Assembly: GCA_022826485.1 (NCBI GenBank)
Contig: JAJDUU010000018.1
Location: forward strand, 1 to 64,000
Direction of reading: 5' to 3'
DNA: 64,000 nt
DNA from: Chloroflexota bacterium
Lineage (GTDB): Bacteria > Chloroflexota > UBA11872
The notes beneath the pieces were generated by a model. The model was given only the letters and a program-made list of their open reading frames with translations, was not told where the DNA came from and made no database searches. Positions 57,773-64,000 of this stretch are shown here, piece by piece. The position numbers and the translations under genes are program-made. Position 1 is the first letter of the stretch. Each line of letters opens with the position of its first letter.

Positions 57773-59005
57773 TCACTGCGCCGAGTCCGTGTCCAGCCCA
57801 AACGCCGTGTGGAGCGTGCGCGCGGCGTTCTCGACTTCGGCTTCGTCGACGAGGCAGGTGATGCGGATCTCGCTGGTCGTGATGCCCAGGATGTTGATGC
57901 CGGCATCGGCCAGCGCGCCAAACGCGCGGGCGGCGATGCCCGGCGTGCTCTGAATTCCCACGCCGACAATGCCGACCTTCCCGAGGCCGCCGTCGGCGGA
58001 TACCTCGCCCGCCCCAATCTCCGCCGCGATCGGCCGCACCAGGTCGACGGCGGTGGCCATGTCCGCCTTGCTCACCGTGAATGAGATGTCGGTCGATCCG
58101 GCCTTGGAGACGTTCTGGACGATGACGTCAATGTTGATGCCTTGATCGGCCAGGGGCTGGAAGATGCCGTGCGCCAGGCCGGGTCGGTCGCGCACCTCTC
58201 GAACCGTGATACGCGCCACGTCGGAGTCGTGGGCCACGCCGCGCACAAGCGCCACGCTCTCAATCTCAACCGCGTCGGCCGACATCATGGATGTCCCCGG
58301 TGTGTCCGTGAAACTGGAACGTACCACGACCGGGAGGCGAAAGCGCTGGGCGATGCCGACCGAGCGATGCTGCATGACCTTGGCGCCGAGCTGCGCCATC
58401 TCGAGCATTTCGCCATATCCGATGGCCTCCAGCTTGTGCGCGAGCGGCACGCACCGCGGGTCGGCGGTGTAGACGCCCTCGACGTCGGTGTATATCTCGC
58501 AGCGGTCGGCGCGCAGGGCCGCGGCCAGCGCGACGGCGGTGGTGTCGGAAGCGCCGCGCCCCAGGGTGACCATGTGTCCGTCCGGCCCGAGCCCCTGAAA
58601 TCCGGCGACGATGGGAATCCGGCCCGCGTCCAACTCTTGCCGCACCCGCGTGGGATCCAATCGCTCGATGCGGCCGCGGCCATAGACGCCGTCGGTGGCG
58701 ACTCCCGCCTGGATCCCACTGAGCGCCACGGCCTCGGGACCGTGGGCGCTGACCGCCATGGCGACCAGGGCGGCCGAGGCCGTTTCGCCGGTGGACATCA
58801 GCATGTCCAGCTCGCGGGCGTTCGGCCGCGACGTGGTGTGCTCGGCCTCCTCGATGAGCCGGTCGGTGGCGTCACCCCGCGCGGAAACGACCACGGCCAG
58901 GCGATCGCCGCCCGCCGCCGCGTCGGCGACGCGTTCGGCCACGGCGGCGATGCGCTCACGCGTCGCCACGGAGGTGCCGCCGAACTTATAGACCAGAGTT
59001 GCCAC
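57773..59005 (-). CDS. lysC: Aspartate kinase
   Basis: The 410-aa kinase has LVYKFGGTSVATRERIAAVA, VVVSARGDATDRLIEEA, MSTGETASAALVAMA, VTLGRGASDTTAVALAAALR and EIYTDVEGVYTADPR. Two C-terminal ACT domains follow (ITVREVRDRPGLAHGIF; VGIQSTPGIAARAFGALADA) for feedback by lysine or threonine. It phosphorylates aspartate at the head of the Lys/Thr/Met family pathway. The start is GTG 59005 with GGGAG upstream. It lies 63 nt after argH. Confidence 0.95.
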   Translation of the reverse strand: MATLVYKFGGTSVATRERIAAVAERVADAAAGGDRLAVVVSARGDATDRLIEEAEHTTSRPNARELDMLMSTGETASAALVAMAVSAHGPEAVALSGIQAGVATDGVYGRGRIERLDPTRVRQELDAGRIPIVAGFQGLGPDGHMVTLGRGASDTTAVALAAALRADRCEIYTDVEGVYTADPRCVPLAHKLEAIGYGEMLEMAQLGAKVMQHRSVGIAQRFRLPVVVRSSFTDTPGTSMMSADAVEIESVALVRGVAHDSDVARITVREVRDRPGLAHGIFQPLADQGINIDVIVQNVSKAGSTDISFTVSKADMATAVDLVRPIAAEIGAGEVSADGGLGKVGIVGVGIQSTPGIAARAFGALADAGINILGITTSEIRITCLVDEAEVENAARTLHTAFGLDTDSAQ

Positions 59006-59068
59006 TAGCCGACTCCCGCGTGCGATAGGCAGGCAAGGGTAGCAGCGAGACGCGCGCCGCTCCCCCGC

Positions 59069-60496
59069 CTATCCCCAGGGGCCCAAGGCGGCGGGAAGCC
59101 CGGCGGCGGCCAACTCGCGCAAGCGGCCGCGTTCGAGATCGACTCGTCCCCGCGCGTCGGCGATTGCCAGCCTGACTTGCCGCGGCGCCGTGCCGCCCGG
59201 CACGTCGCGTCGCGCGACGGCGCTCGCCGCCGTCAGGCGCTCGCGGAGGTCGGAGCCCAGTCGCTGATCAATGGCCCGCAGCCGGTCGTCGGTGAGCGCG
59301 GTCAGCTCGACGCCCGCTCCAATGGCCTCCGAGACCACGCGCCCGGCGATTTCGTGCGCCTCGCGAAACGGCGCGCCGTGCTGCTCCACAAGGAAGTCGG
59401 CGATTTCGGTCGCCGTGGCGTAGCCGGACTCGGCCAATTGCGCCATCCGCTCGCGATCGAAGTTCAACGTGGCGAAGGCGTCGCGCATGATCCCGAGGGT
59501 GGGGAGCACCAGGTCTTCCATCCGAAACAGCGCCTGCTTGTCTTCCTGCAAATCGAGGCCGTAGGTGAGCGGAACGCCCTTGACGGTGGCGGCCATACCC
59601 GACGCGATCCCCAGGGCCGTTCCCGCGCGTCCGCGGACCAGCTCGGCGATATCCGGGTTTTTCTTCTGCGGCATGATGCTGCTGCCAGTGGCGTAGGCGT
59701 CGGCGAACTCGACCATCGCGAACCCGGGCGCGGCCCAAATCACCAGGTCCTCGGCCCAGCGCGACAGGTGCAGCAGGATGCCCACGCCGAGATTGAGCAG
59801 CGCCAGCAGGTAGTCCCGGTCGGCCACCGCATCCATGCTGTTGCGCGTGATCTGGCTGAAATGCAGGGCGTGCGCGACCTGCTCGCGGTCGATGTCGTAG
59901 GGCACGCCGGCCAGCGCCCCGCTCCCGAGCGGGCAGGCGTCGGCCAGGGTGAAGACCTGGTAGCAGCCGTCGAGGTCGCGGCTGAGCATTTCGTGAATCG
60001 CGAGCAGGTAGTGCCCCAGGGTGACCGGTTGCCCCGACTGAAGATGGGTGAATCCAGGCGCGACCGTTTCCGGCTCAGCCCGATCGACGAGCGCATCCAT
60101 CAGGTCCACCAGCGCGCGCCCGATTCGCAGCGTCAGACCTTTGACGTAGAGCCGCATGTCGGTGGCGACCTGGTCGTTGCGACTGCGGGCGGTGTGCAGG
60201 CGGCGACCGGGATCGCCGAGCCGCTCGATGAGCAGGCGCTCCACGTAGCTGTGAATGTCCTCGTCGCCGGCGTCGGCGGGACCGCCGGCCGCATCGAGCT
60301 CCTGGAGCAGCCGGTCCAGCCCGGCGGTCAGCGCGTCGGCGTCGGACGCGGCGATGATATCCCGCGCACCGAGCATGGCGGCATGCGCGCGGCTGGCGAC
60401 GATGTCTTCCCGGTACAGCCGCCGGTCCCAGGGAAACGAGCGAGTGAACGCCCGCGCTGCGTCGGCGGGCTCCGACTCGAAGCGCCCGCCCCACAT
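59069..60496 (-). CDS. argH: Argininosuccinate lyase
   Basis: The 475-aa lyase has MWGGRFESEPADAARAF, LHTARSRNDQVATDMRLYVK, GFTHLQSGQPVTLGHYLLAI and the signature GSSIMPQKKNPDIAELVRGR (catalytic Ser loop). It cleaves argininosuccinate to arginine and fumarate. The pathway runs argC-J-B-D-H here; argF and argG are not in the window. No strong ribosome-binding site is seen before ATG 60496; the gap to argD is 44 nt. Confidence 0.96.
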   Translation of the reverse strand: MWGGRFESEPADAARAFTRSFPWDRRLYREDIVASRAHAAMLGARDIIAASDADALTAGLDRLLQELDAAGGPADAGDEDIHSYVERLLIERLGDPGRRLHTARSRNDQVATDMRLYVKGLTLRIGRALVDLMDALVDRAEPETVAPGFTHLQSGQPVTLGHYLLAIHEMLSRDLDGCYQVFTLADACPLGSGALAGVPYDIDREQVAHALHFSQITRNSMDAVADRDYLLALLNLGVGILLHLSRWAEDLVIWAAPGFAMVEFADAYATGSSIMPQKKNPDIAELVRGRAGTALGIASGMAATVKGVPLTYGLDLQEDKQALFRMEDLVLPTLGIMRDAFATLNFDRERMAQLAESGYATATEIADFLVEQHGAPFREAHEIAGRVVSEAIGAGVELTALTDDRLRAIDQRLGSDLRERLTAASAVARRDVPGGTAPRQVRLAIADARGRVDLERGRLRELAAAGLPAALGPWG

Positions 60497-60540
60497 GGCC
60501 GTTGGCTCAGCCCGCGCGCGGGGGCCGTCGGCGCCCGCGG

Positions 60541-61734
60541 CTAGGCGCGCAGGGCCGCGCCAATGACCTCAAGGCCCGTTTCCAACTCGGCGTCGCTGAT
60601 AGTCAAGGCCGGCACCAGGCGAATCGTCGCCGCGGCAGCCTTGATCAGCAGCACGCCGTGATCGCGCGCGTAGGCAATCACGTGATCGGCGCGCTCGGGG
60701 CTCGTGAGATCGAATCCCACCAGCAGCCCGAGTCCTCGCACGTCCGTGATCCCGCCGGTCTCGCGCCCCAAGCGCCGAAGCTCGGCGGCGGCGTGATCGC
60801 CCTTGCGCGCCACGTCCTCGAGGAATCCCGGCGCGGTGACGTGGTCGAATACCACGCGGGCGCCGGCGCAGACGAGGGGATTGCCGCTGAAGGTCGAGCC
60901 GTGGTCGCCGGGCCGCAGCACGCTGCAACGCTCGGTGCTGAGCGCCGCGCCGATGGGCAGCCCTCCGCCCAACCCCTTGGCCAGCGCCATCAGGTCGGGC
61001 GTGACGCCGAAGTGCTCGTACGCGAACAGCTTGCCGGTGCGTCCGATGCCGGTCTGCACCTCGTCGAGAATCAGCAACAGGCCGTGCTCATCGCAGAGCT
61101 CGCGGAGTCCCGTGACATAGTCCGCGTCCGCCACCCAGACGCCGCCTTCGGCCTGGATGAGCTCCAGCATGACGGCTGCCGTGGAGTCGTCGATGGCGTC
61201 GCGCACAGCGTCCAGATCGTTATAGGGGACGTGCGTAAATCCGGCCGGCATGGGCTCGAACGGCTCGTGATAGGCCGGCGTGCCCGTGGCGGCCGTCATG
61301 GCCAGCGAGCGGCCGTGGAAGCCGCGCAGCGTGGTGATGACGCCCGTCGCGCCGTCGCGATTGAGCCGGCCCCACTTGCGCGCGATCTTGACGCAGGTCT
61401 CGGTGGCTTCGCCGCCGCTGTTGACGAAGAACACGCGGTCCAGCGCCGAGCGGCCGACCAGCCGCTCACCCAACTCGACCTGCGGCGTGGTGTAGAAGAG
61501 GTTCGACACCTGAACCAGGGTTCGCGCCTGCTCCGACACCGCGTCGGCGATATCGGCGTTGGCGTGGCCGAGGGCGTTCACCGCGATGCCCGCGGCAAAA
61601 TCCAGATACTCCCGGCCCGCGTCGTCCCACACCCGCATGCCGCTGCCCCGAACCAGGGTGACCGGGGCGCGGGAAAACGTCTGGTGATAGACCTGGGCCT
61701 CGCGCGCTTGCCAGTCCGTCGCTGCTTGCGTCAT
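60541..61734 (-). CDS. argD: Acetylornithine aminotransferase
   Basis: The 397-aa PLP enzyme of class III has YLDFAAGIAVNALGHANADI, FFVNSGGEATETCVKIARKW, LLILDEVQTGIGRTGKLFAY, then MALAKGLGGGLPIGAALS with the PLP Lys and HGSTFSGNPLVCAGARVVF. Context between argB and argH fixes acetylornithine as the likely substrate; class III enzymes otherwise overlap with GABA and ornithine transaminases. ATG 61734. Confidence 0.94.
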   Translation of the reverse strand: MTQAATDWQAREAQVYHQTFSRAPVTLVRGSGMRVWDDAGREYLDFAAGIAVNALGHANADIADAVSEQARTLVQVSNLFYTTPQVELGERLVGRSALDRVFFVNSGGEATETCVKIARKWGRLNRDGATGVITTLRGFHGRSLAMTAATGTPAYHEPFEPMPAGFTHVPYNDLDAVRDAIDDSTAAVMLELIQAEGGVWVADADYVTGLRELCDEHGLLLILDEVQTGIGRTGKLFAYEHFGVTPDLMALAKGLGGGLPIGAALSTERCSVLRPGDHGSTFSGNPLVCAGARVVFDHVTAPGFLEDVARKGDHAAAELRRLGRETGGITDVRGLGLLVGFDLTSPERADHVIAYARDHGVLLIKAAAATIRLVPALTISDAELETGLEVIGAALRA

Positions 61735-61792
61735 GGATGAACTCTAGCCGTGCCGGTTGGCTGGGATTATATGGCGATCCGAACCGCGCGCG

Positions 61793-62593
61793 TCAGGCAA
61801 CGATGCGCGTGCCCGCGGCACCCTCGACCAGGGTCTGCCGGATAGCGTGGGGTTGCCGGCCGTCGGTGATCCAGACGGCGTCGACGGCATCCAGCAGATC
61901 GAGCGCCGCGCGCACCTTGGGCACCATGCCGTCGCGGATCACGCCGTCGGCGATGAGATCGTTTGCCCGTCCCGCCGGAAGATCGCGGATCGACTCCCCG
62001 TCGGCATCGAGAACCGCGGGCACATCGGTGAGAAAGAGCAAGGCCTCTGCCCGGACCGCCCGAGCCACGGCCCCGGCGATCTCATCGCCGTTCACGTTGT
62101 AGATCTGGCCGTCCGGCCCCAAGCCCAGCGGGGCGATGGTCGGCACGTGCCCGCGCTCGGTGAGATGGTCGAGCAATCCGCGCCGCACCTCGCGCACGCG
62201 GCCGACGAAGCCGAGCTCGGGCGACTGCTGCTCGACGCGGACGACGCCACCATCGTTGCCGGCGATACCGACCGCCGAAACGCCGTTGGCGACAAGCTCG
62301 CCGATCAGCGCCGGGGCGACGACGCCGCGAAAGACCATCACCGCGGCGTCGCGGGTGTCCGCCGACGTCACGCGCAGCCCGTCGATCCAGGTGGGCGTCT
62401 CGCCCCGCTCCGCCAGATAGTCGCTGAGCGCATCGCCGCCGCCGTGAGCGATGGCGACGCGGGCGCCGGCCGCAACCAGATCCCGCACGTCGGCGCCGAT
62501 CCGCCCGCGCTCGACGTCCGCCGTCCCGCCGACCTTGAGCACGACGTAGCGACCCCGGAAGCCGTCGAAATCTGTGTCCGGCGGTGCGGCCAC
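61793..62593 (-). CDS. argB: Acetylglutamate kinase-like protein
   Basis: The 266-aa amino-acid kinase has YVVLKVGGTADVERGRIGAD, VAIAHGGGDALSDYLAERGE, GIAGNDGGVVRVEQQSPELG, IYNVNGDEIAGAVARAVRAE and GVIRDGMVPKVRAALDLLDA. All core kinase motifs are present. It differs somewhat from standard ArgB (the second Gly block HGGG-D replaces HGGG-x-x-I/V), resembling LysZ/ArgB of the LysW-type branch. The surrounding argJ and argD favour acetylglutamate. The start is GTG 62593, 3 nt after argJ. Confidence 0.88.
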   Translation of the reverse strand: MAAPPDTDFDGFRGRYVVLKVGGTADVERGRIGADVRDLVAAGARVAIAHGGGDALSDYLAERGETPTWIDGLRVTSADTRDAAVMVFRGVVAPALIGELVANGVSAVGIAGNDGGVVRVEQQSPELGFVGRVREVRRGLLDHLTERGHVPTIAPLGLGPDGQIYNVNGDEIAGAVARAVRAEALLFLTDVPAVLDADGESIRDLPAGRANDLIADGVIRDGMVPKVRAALDLLDAVDAVWITDGRQPHAIRQTLVEGAAGTRIVA

Positions 62594-62596
62594 GAG

Positions 62597-63820
62597 CTAG
62601 GTCATGTACTCCGCGTTGATGGTGACGTAGTCGTGGGAGAGGTCGCCGGTCCAGGCCGTGGCCGCGGCGGGTCCGGCATGCAGATCCACCGCGATGCGGC
62701 ACTCGGTCCGGCGCAGGTGCGCGGCGACGTCCGGCTCGTGGTAGTCCTGGATGCGCCCGCCGGCGACGGTGCAGGTGTCGCCGATCCAGATGTCCAACGC
62801 CTCGGGATCGAATTGGGCGCCGCTGTTGCCGAGCGCGCACACGACGCGACCCCAGTTCGGGTCGCCGCCGAACACCGCCGTCTTGACCAGCAGCGAGGTG
62901 GAAATGCCGCGCCCGGCGCGCCGGGCGTCGGCGGCGTCCACCGCACCGCAAACCTCGATCGTGACCAGCTTGGTGACGCCTTCGCCGTTCCGCACGATCT
63001 CCCGCGCGAGATGCTGGCAAACGGCCTTCAGCGCGCGGCCGAACTGCTCGGCGTCAGCGCCGGCGAGCGCGGGCGTTTCGCTCGCGCCGTTGGCGAACAG
63101 CAGCACCGTGTCGCTGGTGGACTGATCGCCGTCGATGGAAATCACGTTGAAGGAATCGTTAACGGCCGCGCGGAGGGCGCTGAGGGCGAACGCCGCATCC
63201 ACAGCCGCGTCGGTGGTGACGAACGAGTGCATGGTGGCCATGTTGGGGTGGATCATGCCCGCCCCTTTGGCCGCGCCGCCGATCCGCACCGTTCCCGTCG
63301 AGAGCGGCACTTCGACCGCAATGGTCTTGGGGTAGGCGTCGGTGGTCATCATGGCGGCGGCGACATCGATGCCGTCGACCGAGTCGAGCTCGAGCCGCCG
63401 GATGCCGTCGGCCACGCGGTCCATGGGCAGCCGAAACCCGATGACGCCGGTGGACGCCATCAGGATTTCCTCCGGCTGCACGCCTCGCCGCTCGGCAAAC
63501 AGCTCGGCCATCCGCATCGCGTCGGCGCGACCCTCGGCTCCCGTGTACGTGTTCGCGTTGCCGCTGTTGAAGACCACGCCACGGGCCCGGCCGCCGGCCA
63601 CTCGGGCGCGGTTGATCTCGACGTTGGCGGCCTTGACGCGGTTGGTGGTGAAGGTCGCGGCGACCGTGCAAGGGTCGACGGTGCTGAAGATGCCGCCGAG
63701 GTCCAGATCGCCGCTGGCTTTGATTCCGGCCGCAATCGACCCGGCGTTGAATCCGCGCGGCGCCACCACGCCGCCGGAGATCACCGCGAATCCGTCAAGC
63801 GTTTCAGGAGTGGCGCGCAT
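62597..63820 (-). CDS. argJ: Bifunctional ornithine acetyltransferase/N-acetylglutamate synthase
   Basis: The 407-aa ArgJ has GVVAPRGFNAGSIAAGIKAS, FNSGNANTYTGAEGRADAMR and the self-cleavage site KGAGMIHPNMATMHSFVTTD, where the nucleophilic Thr of MAT becomes the beta-subunit N-terminus. It also has DGDQSTSDTVLLFANG and the C-terminal FGGDPNWGRVVCALGNSG. It recycles the acetyl group between acetylornithine and glutamate. Its ATG follows the argC stop with no gap. Confidence 0.96.
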   Translation of the reverse strand: MRATPETLDGFAVISGGVVAPRGFNAGSIAAGIKASGDLDLGGIFSTVDPCTVAATFTTNRVKAANVEINRARVAGGRARGVVFNSGNANTYTGAEGRADAMRMAELFAERRGVQPEEILMASTGVIGFRLPMDRVADGIRRLELDSVDGIDVAAAMMTTDAYPKTIAVEVPLSTGTVRIGGAAKGAGMIHPNMATMHSFVTTDAAVDAAFALSALRAAVNDSFNVISIDGDQSTSDTVLLFANGASETPALAGADAEQFGRALKAVCQHLAREIVRNGEGVTKLVTIEVCGAVDAADARRAGRGISTSLLVKTAVFGGDPNWGRVVCALGNSGAQFDPEALDIWIGDTCTVAGGRIQDYHEPDVAAHLRRTECRIAVDLHAGPAAATAWTGDLSHDYVTINAEYMT

Positions 63821-64000
63821 TTATGGATATCCCGCCGGGACGCCGAGTCCGGCTTGCTCGTCCAGACCGAGCATCAGATTGGCATTCTGCAGGGCGGCGC
63901 CGGCCGCGCCCTTGCCCAGGTTGTCGATAGCGCTCATGGCAATCAGGGTACCGGCGGCCTCGTCGGTTACCGCCTGAACGAAGCAGTGGTTGGCGCCGGT
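63821..64000 (-). CDS. argC: N-acetyl-gamma-glutamyl-phosphate reductase, C-terminal part
   Basis: The last 59 codons read TGANHCFVQAVTDEAAGTLI, AMSAIDNLGKGAAGAALQNA, NLMLGLDEQAGLGVPAGYP, then TAA at 63823-63821. This is the ArgC C-terminus (N-(L/M)-x-K-G-A-(A/S)-G-x-A-(V/L)-Q-N-x-N). The gene enters from the right edge. It is the first gene of the arginine run seen here. Confidence 0.93.
   Translation of the reverse strand, partial: TGANHCFVQAVTDEAAGTLIAMSAIDNLGKGAAGAALQNANLMLGLDEQAGLGVPAGYP

Noticed and set aside
1-64000. CRISPR array, rRNA or prophage
   Set aside because: No evenly spaced direct repeats, no rRNA-like conserved stretches and no phage structural, integrase or lysis genes were seen.

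Overview
The window is chromosomal DNA of a high-GC bacterium, most likely a member of the Chloroflexota (a SAR202-like or sponge-associated lineage). This is an inference. It rests on two extracellular repeat units of the F..GG...FG.P / QYF type in the protein at 42284-44242, on intergenic GTAGGGGC...GCCC hairpins, on an enolase-superfamily/phytanoyl-CoA dioxygenase/CehA catabolic gene mix, and on a UbiD-UbiA-UbiX cluster of the futalosine menaquinone type. A perfect parS centromere site at 24025-24040 suggests that the region lies on the origin-proximal part of the main chromosome.

Layout. 0-1.7 kb: end of a class IV aminotransferase gene and two HigBA-like toxin-antitoxin (TA) loci, one with its toxin deleted to a 32-codon stub. 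1.8-8.7 kb: an unrecognised TIM-barrel-like protein, a type II restriction-modification pair of foreign composition, a sugar-acid dehydratase, a DMT permease and an ornithine cyclodeaminase-like enzyme. 8.7-11.9 kb: a compact pupylation locus, dop-pup-pafA. It includes a 57-codon Pup ending in Gly-Gly-Glu and has no proteasome subunit or ATPase gene anywhere in the window. 12.5-16.3 kb: a TA island of five consecutive modules (HigBA, VapBC, HicBA, MazEF, Phd-VapC), most with a palindrome at the promoter. 16.9-18.1 kb: an IS5-family element sitting exactly in the 4-nt loop of a REP-like hairpin. 18.2-23.0 kb: dehydrogenase, HAD phosphatase and the UbiD-UbiA-UbiX trio. 23.2-29.0 kb: potassium channel, parS, amidohydrolase, flavin amine oxidase, DUF429 protein, MscS channel and a Phd-VapC module.

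29-42 kb is mainly catabolic and housekeeping: CehA-like PHP hydrolase, PhyH oxygenase, PurE, isocitrate dehydrogenase, FMN reductase, HpcH aldolase, nucleoside phosphorylase, sugar-nucleotide dehydratase, CPBP protease, one tRNA-Arg(GCG), aldo/keto reductase, FAH-family hydrolase and a hydroxyacyl-CoA dehydrogenase that appears to start at ATA. 42.3-47.1 kb holds a secreted trypsin-fold protein whose three catalytic positions all read Asn, plus a broken paralogue split by an AT-rich secreted ORF. 47.3-57.1 kb: PolX, a ThiO-like oxidase, a membrane-anchored hydrolase, a NrdR variant with two zinc ribbons, a sugar nucleotidyltransferase, endonuclease V, a methyltransferase and a secreted glycosidase carrying a haem-type CxxCH.

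57.2-64 kb is a leftward biosynthetic run: argC (partial), argJ, argB, argD, argH, then lysC and a bifunctional-nuclease-family gene. The most unusual parts are the proteasome-less pupylation locus next to a dense TA island, the IS in the REP loop, the double-ribbon NrdR and the glycosidase-CxxCH fusion. All family assignments were made by eye from motifs; no database search was run.
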